From contig ARYC01017815.1 in NCBI GenBank assembly GCA_000711775.1, positions 1-64,000 of the forward strand: a stretch of DNA of 64,000 nucleotides. The letters are read 5' to 3'. Positions 1 to 13,129 of the stretch are shown in pieces (position 1 is the first letter of the stretch; each line of letters begins with the position of its first letter). A model generated the notes under the pieces. That model was given only the letters and a program-made list of their open reading frames with translations, did not search any database and was not told the origin of the DNA. This DNA comes from Oxytricha trifallax. Lineage: Eukaryota; Ciliophora; Spirotrichea; Sporadotrichida; Oxytrichidae. The position numbers and the translations under genes were made by a program.

Positions 1-3000
1 TTGTTGCTCTAAAAGAATTTACTTGCAAAAAAGAAATTTGTGACCTTCCAGCATTTTCCTTTAACATTGGGTAAAAGAGTGCAATTAAGAAATTCTATAA
101 TTTTATATGGTTGCTGCCTAGTATATATTAGGGTAATGAATATTTCACTTTCCTCTAGTTGATTAGGTTTGGTTTATTATTCTAAATTACTTCTATATAT
201 TGAACTTAGCTTGAAATAAAAATCTTTCCGAGAAAGATCTTTCGCAGATTCTTAGTATATTTAAAAGTCACTTTTCTTTTATAATTTACAAAGCTTAATG
301 AATAAGAGAGATAGAGAGAAAGAGAGGAAAATGAAGCAATTTACAATCTAGCATGCTTGCTAACTAACCTTTCATTGCTTCTCTCTTAAATTCGTTAAAA
401 TATAGTTTACTAGCTTTGATTTAAAATATAGACTGATGTATAGAGAAGAAGTAAAAATCATGATCAATTTAGTGCTTTTAATTTTAATATTCAAAAAATT
501 TAAATCTCTATTTTTAGAGAATTGAGCATCATCTCGTCGGCTTTAAAAGAAATTCAAAGATAAAGAAATGTAGAAAATTCAAATCTAATTAAGCTCTAAC
601 TATTCAATTTAGCCGAAACTAAGTCAATGTCTCAAAATTTATTGTTTCAACCTCCCAAACTTTCATGAAAAAAGTTCTATTCTCAATTTTTGAAAAAAAT
701 AAAAAGAGAAGAACCATAATTAGAACAATTTAAGAACAAATGTCATCAATTTTACTAATACAACCAATTTAACATGTCGACTATGGTATTCTAAGAGCTG
801 CCTTCCATTTTGATTTTTTACATTGCTCATCTTTATAAATCGTTTCTTTTCAAGTGCGTCTTTGATTACTGCATTGACAATTTCTTGTAGGTAAACTCAG
901 TTAATTAAAAAATGAAATGAATTCCTTTGCTTTAGCATGTCAAAAAATATCAGTCCTTTGCGTTAATAAGCATCGTAAGTAAGGCAAAATCAACTCTCTG
1001 AAGAATCTTTCGAGGTTTATATGCATTCTCAAGTTCAATGACTACATTCGCATCTTGATCATGCTAGATTAAACTATTTCATTGAGTGAATATGGATGCA
1101 ATATTCAAGTAGTTATCTAAGACGCTGCTCATTCCTTTTGAAACATGAAAAGCTGATATAAGCATTTCCATTTATTCATTTATCTCACTTTGAAAGATGA
1201 GGCTTCTTCATCAATTTTTGGACATCATTGTTTTAATATTCTTCTCATCAATTTTAATTTTCCTAAAAGCGGGTTGTTTATTTGTTGCTCTAAAAGAATT
1301 TACTTGCAAAAAAGAAATTTGTGACCTTCCAGCATTTTCCTTTAACAATGGGTAAAAGAGTGCAAATAAGAAATTCTATAATTTTATATGGTTGCTGCCT
1401 AGTATATATTAGGGTAATGAATATTTCACTTGCCTCTAGTTGATTAGGTTTGGTTTATTATTCTAAATTACTTCTATATATTGAACTTAGCTTGAAATAA
1501 AAATCTTTCCGAGAAAGATCTTTCGCAGATTCTTAGTATATTTAAAAGTCACTTTTCATTTATAATTTACAAAGCTTAATGAATAAGAGAGATAGAGAGA
1601 AAGAGAGGAAAATGAAGCAATTTACAATCTAGCATGCTTGCTAACTAACCTTTCATTGCTTCTCTCTTAAATTCGTTAAAATATAGTTTACTAGCTTTGA
1701 TTTAAAATATAGAATGATGTATAGAGAAGTAAAAATCATGATCAATTTAGTGCTTTTAATTTTAATATTCCACAAAAAATTTAAATCTCTATTTTGAGAG
1801 AATTGAGCATCATCTCGTCGGCAAAAAAGAAATGCAAAGATAAAGGAATGTAGAAAATTCAAATCTAATTAAGCTTAGCTATTCATTTTAGCCGAAACTA
1901 AGTCAAAGTCTCAAAATATATTGTTTCAACCTCCTAGCTTTTCATGAAAAAAGTTCTATTCTCAATTTTGAAAAAAAAAATAAAAAGAGAAGAACAATAA
2001 TTAGAACAATTTAAGAACAAATGTCATCAATTTTACTAATACAACCAATTTAACATGTCGACTATGGTATTCTAAGAGCTGCCTTCCATTTTGATTTTTT
2101 ACATTGCTCATCTTTATAAATCGTTTCTTTTCAAGTGCGTCTTTGATTACTGCATTGACAATTTCTTGTAGGTAAACTCAGTTAATTAAAAAATGAAATG
2201 AATTCCTTTGCTTTAGCATGTCAAAAAATATCAGTCCTTTGCGTTAATAAGCATCGTAAGCAAGGCAAAATCAACTCTCTGAAGAATCTTTCGAGCTTTA
2301 TATGCATTCTCAAGTTCAATGACTACATTCGCATCTTGATCATGCTAGATTAAACTATTTCATTGAGTGAATATGGATGCAATATTCAAGTAGTTATCTA
2401 AGACGCTGCTCATTCCTTTTGAAACATGAAAAGCTGATATAAGCATTTCCATTTATTCATTTATCTCACTTTGAAAGATGAGGCTTCTTCATCAATTTTT
2501 GGACATCATTGTTTTAATATTCTTCTCATCAATTTTAATTTTCCTATAAAAGCGGGTTGTTTATTTGTTGCTCTAAAAGAATTTACTTGCAAAAAAGAAA
2601 TTTGTGACCTTCCAGCATTTTCCTTTAACATTGGGTAAAAGAGTGCAATTAAGAAATTCTATAATTTTATATGGTTGCTGCCTAGTATATATTAGGGTAA
2701 TGAATATTTCACTTTCCTCTAGTTGATTAGGTTTGGTTTATTATTCTAAATTACTTCTATATATTGAACTTAGCTTGAAATAAAAATCTTTCCGAGAAAG
2801 ATCTTTCGCAGATTCTTAGTATATTTAAAAGTCACTTTTCTTTTATAATTTACAAAGCTTAATGAATAAGAGAGATAGAGAGAAAGAGAGGAAAATGAAG
2901 CAATTTACAATCTAGCATGCTTGCTAACTAACCTTTCATTGCTTCTCTCTTAAATTCGTTAAAATATAGTTTACTAGCTTTGATTTAAAATATAGACTGA

Positions 3001-6000
3001 TGTATAGAGAAGAAGTAAAAATCATGATCAATTTAGTGCTTTTAATTTTAATATTCCACAAAATATTTAAATCTCTATTTTGAGAGAATTGAGCATCATC
3101 TCGTCGGCAAAAAAGAAATGCAAAGATCAAGGAATGTAGAGAATTCAAATCTTATTAAGCTCTAGCTATTCATTTTAGCCGAAACTAAGTCAAAGTCTCA
3201 AAATATATTGTTTCAACCTCCTAGCTTTTCATGAAAAAAGTTCTATTCTCAATTTTGAAAAAAAAAATAAAAAGAGAAGAACCATAATTAGAACAATTTA
3301 AGAACAAATGTCATCAATTTTACTAATACAACCAATTTAACATGTCGACTATGGTATTCTAAGAGCTGCCTTCCATTTTGATTTTTTACATTGCTCATCT
3401 TTATAAATCGTTTCTTTTCAAGTGCGTCTTTGATTACTGCATTGACAATTTCTTGTAGGTAAACTCAGTTAATTAAAAAATGAAATGAATTCCTTTGCTT
3501 TAGCATGTCAAAAAATATCAGTCCTTTGCGTTAATAAGCATCGTAAGCAAGGCAAAATCAACTCTCTGAAGAATCTTTCGAGGTTTATATGCATTCTCAA
3601 GTTCAATGACTACATTCGCATCTTGATCATGCTAGATTAAACTATTTCATTGAGTGAATATGGATGCAATATTCAAGTAGTTATCTAAGACGCTGCTCAT
3701 TCCTTTTGAAACATGAAAAGCTGATATAAGCATTTCCATTTATTCATTTATCTCACTTTGAAAGATGAGGCTTCTTCATCAATTTTTGGACATCATTGTT
3801 TTAATATTCTTCTCATCAATTTTAATTTTCCTATAAAAGCGGGTTGTTTATTTGTTGCTCTAAAAGAATTTACTTGCAAAAAAGAAATTTGTGACCTTCC
3901 AGCATTTTCCTTTAACATTGGGTAAAAGAGTGCAATTAAGAAATTCTATAATTTTATATGGTTGCTGCCTAGTATATATTAGGGTAATGAATATTTCACT
4001 TTCCTCTAGTTGATTAGGTTTGGTTTATTATTCTAAATTACTTCTATATATTGAACTTAGCTTGAAATAAAAATCTTTCCGAGAAAGATCTTTCGCAGAT
4101 TCTTAGTATATTTAAAAGTCACTTTTCTTTTATAATTTACAAAGCTTAATGAATAAGAGAGATAGAGAGAAAGAGAGGAAAATGAAGCAATTTACAATCT
4201 AGCATGCTTGCTAACTAAACTTTCATTGCGTCTCTCTTAAATTCGTTAAAATATAGTTTACTAGCTTTGATTTAAAATATAGAATGATGTATAGAGAAGT
4301 AAAAATCATGATCAATTTAGTGCTTTTAATTTTAATATTCACAAAAAATTTAAATCTCTATTTTGAGAGAATTGAGCATCATCTCGTCGGCAAAAAAGAA
4401 ATGCAAAGATAAAGAAATGTAGAGAATTCAAATCTTATTAAGCTCTAGCTATTCATTTTAGCCGAAACTAAGTCAAAGTCTCAAAATATATTGTTTCAAC
4501 CTCCTAGCTTTTCATGAAAAAGTTCTATTCTCAATTTTGAAAAAAAAAATAAAATGAGAAGAACCATAATTAGAACAATTTACGAACAAATGTCATCAAT
4601 TTTACTAATACAACCAATTTAACATGTCGACTATGGTATTCTAAGAGCTGCCTTCCATTTTGATTTTTTACATTGCTCATCTTTATAAATCGTTTCTTTT
4701 CAAGTGCGTCTTTGATTACTGCATTGACAATTTCTTGTAGGTAAACTCAGTTAATTAAAAAATGAAATGAATTCCTTTGCTTTAGCATGTCAAAATATCA
4801 GACCTTTGCGTTAATAAGCATCGTAAGCAAGGCAAAATCAACTCTCTGAAGAATCTTTCGAGCTTTATATGCATTCTCAAGTTCAATGACTACATTCGCA
4901 TCTTGATCATGCTAGATTAAACTATTTCATTGAGTGAATATGGATGCAATATTCAAGTAGTTATCTAAGACGCTGCTCATTCCTTTTGAAACATGAAAAG
5001 CTGATATAAGCATTTCCATTTATTCATTTATCTCACTTTGAAAGATGAGGCTTCTTCATCAATTTTTGGACATCATTGTTTTAATATTCTTCTCATCAAT
5101 TTTAATTTTCCTATAAAAGCGGGTTGTTTATTTGTTGCTCTAAAAGAATTTACTTGCAAAAAAGAAATTTGTGACCTTCCAGCATTTTCCTTTAACATTG
5201 GGTAAAAGAGTGCAAATAAGAAATTCTATAATTTTATATGGTTGCTGCCTAGTATATATTAGGGTAATGAATATTTCACTTTCCTCTAGTTGATTAGGTT
5301 TGGTTTATTATTCTAAATTACTTCTATATATTGAACTTAGCTTGAAATAAAAATCTTTCCGAGAAAGATCTTTCGCAGATTCTTAGTATATTTAAAAGTC
5401 ACTTTTCTTTTATAATTTACAAAGCTTAATGAATAAGAGAGATAGAGAGAAAGAGAGGAAAATGAAGCAATTTACAATCTAGCATGCTTGCTAACTAACC
5501 TTTCATTGCTTCTCTCTTAAATTCGTTAAAATATAGTTTACTAGCTTTGATTTAAAATATAGACTGATGTATAGAGAAGAAGTAAAAATCATTATGAATT
5601 TAGTGCTTTTAATTTTAATATTCCACAAAATATTTAAATCTCTATTTTGAGAGAATTGAGCATCATCTCGTCGGCAAAAAAGAAATGCAAAGATCAAGGA
5701 ATGTAGAGAATTCAAATCTTATTAAGCTCTAGCTATTCATTTTAGCCGAAACTAAGTCAAAGTCTCAAAATATATTGTTTCAACCTCCTAGCTTTTCATG
5801 AAAAAAGTTCTATTCTCAATTTTGAAAAAAAAAATAAAAAGAGAAGAACATTAATTAGAACAATTTACGAACAAATGTCATCAATTTTACTAATACAACC
5901 AATTTAACATGTCGACTATGGTATTCTAAGAGCTGCCTTCCTTTTTGATTTTTTACATTGCTCATCTTTATAAATCGTTTCTTTTCAAGTGCGTCTTTGA

Positions 6001-9000
6001 TTACTGCATTGACAATTTCTTGTAGGTAAACTCAGTTAATTAAAAAATGAAATGAATTCCTTTGCTTTAGCATGTCAAAAAATATCAGTCCTTTGCGTTA
6101 ATAAGCATCGTAAGTAAGGCAAAATCAACTCTCTGAAGAATCTTTCGAGGTTTATATGCATTCTCAAGTTCAATGACTACATTCGCATCTTGATCATGCT
6201 AGATTAAACTATTTCATTGAGTGAATATGGATGCAATATTCAAGTAGTTATCTAAGACGCTGCTCATTCCTTTTGAAACATGAAAAGCTGATATAAGCAT
6301 TTCCATTTATTCATTTATCTCACTTTGAAAGATGAGGCTTCTTCATCAATTTTTGGACATCATTGTTTTAATATTCTTCTCATCAATTTTAATTTTCCTA
6401 TAAAAGCGGGTTGTTTATTTGTTGCTCTAAAAGAATTTACTTGCAAAAAAGAAATTTGTGACCTTCCAGCATTTTCCTTTAACATTGGGTAAAAGAGTGC
6501 AATTAAGAAATTCTATAATTTTATATGGTTGCTGCCTAGTATATATTAGGGTAATGAATATTTCACTTTCCTCTAGTTGATTAGGTTTGGTTTATTATTC
6601 TAAATTACTTCTATATATTGAACTTAGCTTGAAATAAAAATCTTTCCGAGAAAGATCTTTCGCAGATTCTTAGTATATTTAAAAGTCACTTTTCTTTTAT
6701 AATTTACAAAGCTTAATGAATAAGAGAGATAGAGAGAGAGAGGAAAATGAAGCAATTTACAATCTAGCATGCTTGCTAACTAACCTTTCATTGCTTCTCT
6801 CTTAAATTCGTTAAAATATAGTTTACTAGCTTTGATTTAAAATATAGACTGATGTATAGAGAAGAAGTAAAAATCATTATGAATTTAGTGCTTTTAATTT
6901 TAATATTCCACAAAATATTTAAATCTCTATTTTGAGAGAATTGAGCATCATCTCGTCGGCAAAAAAAGAAATGCAAAGATCAAGGAAATGTAGAGAATTC
7001 AAATCTTATTAAGCTCTAGCTATTCATTTTAGCCGAAACTAAGTCAAAGTCTCAAAATTTATTGTTTCAACCTCCTAGCTTTTCATGAAAAAAGTTCTAT
7101 TCTCAATTTTGAAAAATAAAATAAAAAGAGAAGAACATTAATTAGAACAATTTACGAACAAATGTCATCAATTTTACTAATACAACCAATTTAACATGTC
7201 GACTATGGTATTCTAAGAGCTGCCTTCCTTTTTGATTTTTTACATTGCTCATCTTTATAAATCGTTTCTTTTCAAGTGCGTCTTTGATTACTGCATTGAC
7301 AATTTCTTGTAGGTAAACTCAGTTAATTAAAAAATGAAATGAATTCCTTTGCTTTAGCATGTCAAAAAATATCAGTCCTTTGCGTTAATAAGCATCGTAA
7401 GTAAGGCAAAATCAACTCTCTGAAGAATCTTTCGAGGTTTATATGCATTCTCAAGTTCAATGACTACATTCGCATCTTGATCATGCTAGATTAAACTATT
7501 TCATTGAGTGAATATGGATGCAATATTCAAGTAGTTATCTAAGACGCTGCTCATTCCTTTTGAAACATGAAAAGCTGATATAAGCATTTCCATTTATTCA
7601 TTTATCTCACTTTGAAAGATGAGGCTTCTTCATCAATTTTTGGACATCATTGTTTTAATATTCTTCTCATCAATTTTAATTTTCCTATAAAAGCGGGTTG
7701 TTTATTTGTTGCTCTAAAAGAATTTACTTGCAAAAAAGAAATTTGTGACCTTCCAGCATTTTCCTTTAACATTGGGTAAAAGAGTGCAAATAAGAAATTC
7801 TATAATTTTATATGGTTGCTGCCTAGTATATATTAGGGTAATGAATATTTCACTTTCCTCTAGTTGATTAGGTTTGGTTTATTATTCTAAATTACTTCTA
7901 TATATTGAACTTAGCTTGAAATAAAAATCTTTCCGAGAAAGATCTTTCGCAGATTCTTAGTATATTTAAAAGTCACTTTTCTTTTATAATTTACAAAGCT
8001 TAATGAATAAGAGAGATAGAGAGAAAGAGAGGAAAATGAAGCAATTTACAATCTAGCATGCTTGCTAACTAACCTTTCATTGCTTCTCTCTTAAATTCGT
8101 TAAAATATAGTTTACTAGCTTTGATTTAAAATATAGACTGATGTATAGAGAAGAAGTAAAAATCATGATCAATTTAGTGCTTTTAATTTTAATATTCCAC
8201 AAAATATTTAAATCTCTATTTTGAGAGAATTGAGCATCATCTCGTCGGCAAAAAAGAAATGCAAAGATCAAGGAATGTAGAGAATTCAAATCTTATTAAG
8301 CTCTAGCTATTCATTTTAGCCGAAACTAAGTCAAAGTCTCAAAATATATTGTTTCAACCTCCTAGCTTTTCATGAAAAAAGTTCTATTCTCAATTTTGAA
8401 AAATAAAATAAAAAGAGAAGAACCATAATTAGAACAATTTACGAACAAATGTCATCAATTTTACTAATACAACCAATTTAACATGTCGACTATGGTATTC
8501 TAAGAGCTGCCTTCCATTTTGATTTTTTACATTGCTCATCTTTATAAATCGTTTCTTTTCAAGTGCGTCTTTGATTACTGCATTGACAATTTCTTGTAGG
8601 TAAACTCAGTTAATTAAAAAATGAAATGAATTCCTTTGCTTTAGCATGTCAAAAAATATCAGTCCTTTGCGTTAATAAGCATCGTAAGTAAGGCAAAATC
8701 AACTCTCTGAAGAATCTTTCGAGGTTTATATGCATTCTCAAGTTCAATGACTACATTCGCATCTTGATCATGCTAGATTAAACTATTTCATTGAGTGAAT
8801 ATGGATGCAATATTCAAGTAGTTATCTAAGACGCTGCTCATTCCTTTTGAAACATGAAAAGCTGATATAAGCATTTCCATTTATTCATTTATCTCACTTT
8901 GAAAGATGAGGCTTCTTCATCAATTTTTGGACATCATTGTTTTAATATTCTTCTCATCAATTTTAATTTTCCTATAAAAGCGGGTTGTTTATTTGTTGCT

Positions 9001-10450
9001 CTAAAAGAATTTACTTGCAAAAAAGAAATTTGTGACCTTCCAGCATTTTCCTTTAACATTGGGTAAAAGAGTGCAAATAAGAAATTCTATAATTTTATAT
9101 GGTTGCTGCCTAGTATATATTAGGGTAATGAATATTTCACTTTCCTCTAGTTGATTAGGTTTGGTTTATTATTCTAAATTACTTCTATATATTGAACTTA
9201 GCTTGAAATAAAAATCTTTCCGAGAAAGATCTTTCGCAGATTCTTAGTATATTTAAAAGTCACTTTTCTTTTATAATTTACAAAGCTTAATGAATAAGAG
9301 AGATAGAGAGAAAGAGAGGAAAATGAAGCAATTTACAATCTAGCATGCTTGCTAACTAACCTTTCATTGCTTCTCTCTTAAATTCGTTAAAATATAGTTT
9401 ACTAGCTTTGATTTAAAATATAGACTGATGTATAGAGAAGAAGTAAAAATCATGATCAATTTAGTGCTTTTAATTTTAATATTCCACAAAATATTTAAAT
9501 CTCTATTTTGAGAGAATTGAGCATCATCTCGTCGGCAAAAAAGAAATGCAAAGATCAAGGAATGTAGAGAATTCAAATCTTATTAAGCTCTAGCTATTCA
9601 TTTTAGCCGAAACTAAGTCAAAGTCTCAAAATATATTGTTTCAACCTCCTAGCTTTTCATGAAAAAAGTTCTATTCTCAATTTTGAAAAAAAAAATAAAA
9701 AGAGAAGAACCATAATTAGAACAATTTACGAACAAATGTCATCAATTTTACTAATACAACCAATTTAACATGTCGACTATGGTATTCTAAGAGCTGCCTT
9801 CCATTTTGATTTTTTACATTGCTCATCTTTATAAATCGTTTCTTTTCAAGTGCGTCTTTGATTACTGCATTGACAATTTCTTGTAGGTAAACTCAGTTAA
9901 TTAAAAAATGAAATGAATTCCTTTGCTTTAGCATGTCAAAAAATATCAGTCCTTTGCGTTAATAAGCATCGTAAGCAAGGCAAAATCAACTCTCTGAAGA
10001 ATCTTTCGAGGTTTATATGCATTCTCAAGTTCAATGACTACATTCGCATCTTGATCATGCTAGATTAAACTATTTCATTGAGTGAATATGGATGCAATAT
10101 TCAAGTAGTTATCTAAGACGCTGCTCATTCCTTTTGAAACATGAAAAGCTGATATAAGCATTTCCATTTATTCATTTATCTCACTTTGAAAGATGAGGCT
10201 TCTTCATCAATTTTTGGACATCATTGTTTTAATATTCTTCTCATCAATTTTAATTTTCCTATAAAAGCGGGTTGTTTATTTGTTGCTCTAAAAGAATTTA
10301 CTTGCAAAAAAGAAATTTGTGACCTTCCAGCATTTTCCTTTAACAATGGGTAAAAGAGTGCAAATAAGAAATTCTATTATTTTATATGGTTGCTGCCTAG
10401 TATATATTAGGGTAATGAATATTTCACTTGCCTCTAGTTGATTAGGTTTG
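1..10450. repeat. Tandem satellite, about 1.28-kb unit, eight full copies plus a partial ninth
   Basis: The phrase ttgttgctctaaaagaattt recurs at 1, 1282, 2565, 3852, 5132, 6419, 7706, 8993 and 10280, giving units of 1281, 1283, 1287, 1280, 1287, 1287, 1287 and 1287 bp. Copies are nearly identical, differing by single bases and homopolymer-length changes. The ninth copy stops being recognisable near 10450, just after gattaggtttg. The window starts exactly on a unit boundary, so the array probably continues upstream. Landmarks in each unit are a purine tract (agagagatagagagaaagagagg), a short palindrome (ctttccgagaaagatctttcg) and a minus-strand frame of about 70 codons that some copies have lost. 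No transposase, inverted ends or RNA gene is visible. Long satellites are typical of germline-only DNA in ciliates; that this one is eliminated from the soma is inference. Confidence 0.97.
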
Positions 10451-10974
10451 ATTTTATTTTCTGCATTTAGATAATCAAAGCCATAATTATCCTTTATTTT
10501 ATAATTAATCTTTTTTATTTTATTTATTTTTTTTTATTAATAATGTTATTTATTTATTTCTTTTCTTATAAATTTATATTTTTTTCGTTTTTTATGTTTT
10601 TTCATTTAAGTTCTATAATAATTTTAATATTATTTTACTTTGTATTTAATTTATTATTCGACTTTTATTATATATTATAATATTATCATTTATTATCATT
10701 TTTTAAATATTATTATTTACCAATTTATTTTTTTTTCTTCTATAAAATATTTTATTCATGCCTTTTTTAACTTACATTTATTAGTGTAGTTAATCTTTAT
10801 TTTTATCATTTAACTGAATAATTGATTCTTTTTATTTGTTTTTTATTCTAGGGTCCATTTACTTTTGTTAATGTTACAATCTCTCATCATTTTATTTTTA
10901 GCTGTAAATTTTTAATCTACTATTTTTATATGAATTCAATCAAATTCATTCATCTCATTTAACTTTTTTTAAAA
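10451..10974. other. T-rich spacer after the satellite
   Basis: After the last satellite copy the sequence turns into long T runs with tta/tat words, about 90 percent A+T between 10480 and 10760. No convincing reading frame, repeat or RNA gene was seen on either strand. Confidence 0.6.
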
Positions 10975-10977
10975 AGG

Positions 10978-11590
10978 TACAAAGATAGAATCTTTAAATT
11001 TTGCAACGAAGAGGCTCCTGAAATTATCTCTACATTTAAGAGCAAAGAATATTTATATCGATACTCACTTAAAATGGGAGTAATAAAAACTTTATAGATC
11101 AATTAAGACATGAGAATTGGAGTTTAAACAATTAAATTTTACATGAATAATTATTGGATAAAATTAAATATAAATAGGCTTATTAGATTTTTTTTATAAT
11201 GAGGCAATATTTATAATTTTTTAACTAAATATTATTTTTTCGCCAATAATATTTAATTATTAATTTAACTTAAATTCATTTAACTTAAATTCTTCTTAAC
11301 TCCAAACTTAGTGCCTAATTGATCTATGGGGTTTTACAAAAGCTATTTGAAAAAAATATTTGTGATGAGAAGAAAGCTCCTAAAAACAATGAGATTGCGT
11401 TTATAGAAATGCCAAAAAAATTGGATATTTATATTTCTTATTTCTATAAAGATTATATTAAAGATTGAGAATAGTTAGTTTCCCTCCCTAAACAAAGAAA
11501 GAAAAACTATCTTATTCGCTTCCAGAAAGGAATCTTTTTATGTTTTTTGTACTTAAAGACAGAGATATCTCAGAGAAATCATAAATAAAT
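10978..11590 (+). pseudogene. Relic of a TBE 22-kDa gene
   Basis: The stretch 10983-11082 follows the 5' part of the 22-kDa gene of TBE B (39052 onward): the phrases atgaagaggnt, ttnagaagcaag and ttatcgatac all have counterparts. After an insertion at 11085-11335 the match resumes with the words for a Lys-Ala-rich helix (gtgatgagaagaaagc), ccagaaaggaa and gagatatctcagagaaatcat. The frame is broken many times and about 80 bases present in B are missing around the insertion. No transposase or kinase part and no C4A4 end were found nearby, so this is an isolated fragment. It is closer to the B-type gene than to A. Confidence 0.7.
11085..11335. mobile_element. Small inverted-repeat insertion inside the TBE relic
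   Basis: About 40-bp imperfect inverted ends (aaaactttatagatcaatta at the left; the complement of taattgatctatggggtttt at the right) enclose AT-rich DNA without a frame. It separates two halves of the same 22-kDa relic, so it is a later insertion. No clear target duplication is visible. It is a non-autonomous, MITE-like element of unknown family. Confidence 0.6.
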
Positions 11591-12974
11591 TTAAATGAAA
11601 AATTAATCTATTTTAATGAAAATATAAATGCAAGGCATATTACTTTTAGCTTATTACATTTATTTAAGTTTGTGATTTTTCATTATCATTATTTATATTC
11701 TATTTATGGTATACATGCCTCAGTAATTTCATATTTTATATTTGTAAAACCAAAATTTTACATGATAATTTCAATGAAATAATAGTTTTCAACTTTATTG
11801 GTGATTTAAATATGAAATTAAACATTTATAATTACTTATTTTTTGCTTATATTAGATAGTATTCTAGAGGTAATGGAAACATTAATTATAAATCTTTAAG
11901 CAGCATGATTATTTTACTAATCATTTTTAAGTGAAAATAAACTAATAAGCCAAGTAAAAGAAAATACTTTTTAATTGCAAATACATATTTGATTGATATG
12001 ACGAAGAGTCAGTTTTATATAAACTAGTCACTTTATATAAATATAGTTTGACAGGATTTTTATATATTACTATAAGAAAAGTTTCAATTACTATAAGAAA
12101 AGTTTCAAATTATCTATGGAAAGTCAATATTATTCTATTTTTCTTTAAAGAAACTGATTTATGACTCTATAAAAGGAACTAATATTAGTTAGATTAAGTC
12201 ACAAATAGATTTTGAAGCATTTAACTTGTTTAAGTTTTTCAAATAATCTAATAAAAATGTAGTTAAATATATCAATCATACTGCTTGTTGCATATCATTA
12301 GTTTCAGAGTCCTTAAACTAGCTATTAACATGTTGTGACTCACATTGTCCTTGCTTGAAAAAAAAGCAATTCTTTTTATAATTGTATAAGAAAAAAATTA
12401 GTTGCAAAGACTTTTAGAATTCAAGAAAATTAGTTTGAAATTTCATGTTTTTACAACATTATATGCTATAGATATTCAGAACATTCATATAAGAGCAATA
12501 GTTTTATAAATTAATTAATATTTATTAGCAAATTTTTAGAGTATTTTTAAGGTAAAAATATTTATCATTTTTTTAAAAAGATTACTATTTATTAATGATA
12601 AAAAGAAAGAAATGGAGAGAACAGACTGAAAGAGAAGAACAACTTATTTGATTTGAGAGTAATTAATGTACATATATATGATTCTTTATTAATGATGAAA
12701 CGATCTGTTTTATCTAAATAAATAATGCCTTGTTTTGTTTCTTAATATTATCACTAGCACTCACTTAATTTAATTTATTTGGCTGAGTTGATCTATTCTA
12801 TATCTGAATCAGATTCCTCATAAACTCAGTTTTATAGGGGAAAAGAATTTTTTTAGTGATTACTATACCAGCAACTATAAGAATCACAATTATTGCATTA
12901 ATTTAAACAGTATAATTAAACTTTCTTGGTTGTTATTAGAATCTTAAATACTAAAAATAATATTTGGAATAAAT
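11591..12974. other. AT-rich spacer
   Basis: Low-complexity AT-rich DNA. A direct repeat of actataagaaaagtttcaa lies at 12070-12108. No gene, RNA or inverted element was supported, although short coding-like words occur around 12300 and 12770. Confidence 0.5.
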
Positions 12975-13129
12975 ATTCAAAACTCCAAAACCCTCTCAGT
13001 AGTTTGGTTGAGTTTTTGATTGATAAAAGTAGACAATTTTTGCATACTTACTTTATTAGGATTTTAATAGGGTTTATGTAGGGGTTTAATGTTTAAATAT
13101 TAGTAATTTAAGTGAGTACAACAAGTTCT

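Noticed and set aside
1653..9576. A minus-strand frame of about 70 codons repeated in most satellite units
   Set aside because: It is lost by length changes or substitutions in copies 1 and 4 and shortened in copy 6, so there is no sign that the protein is kept; it recurs because the satellite recurs.
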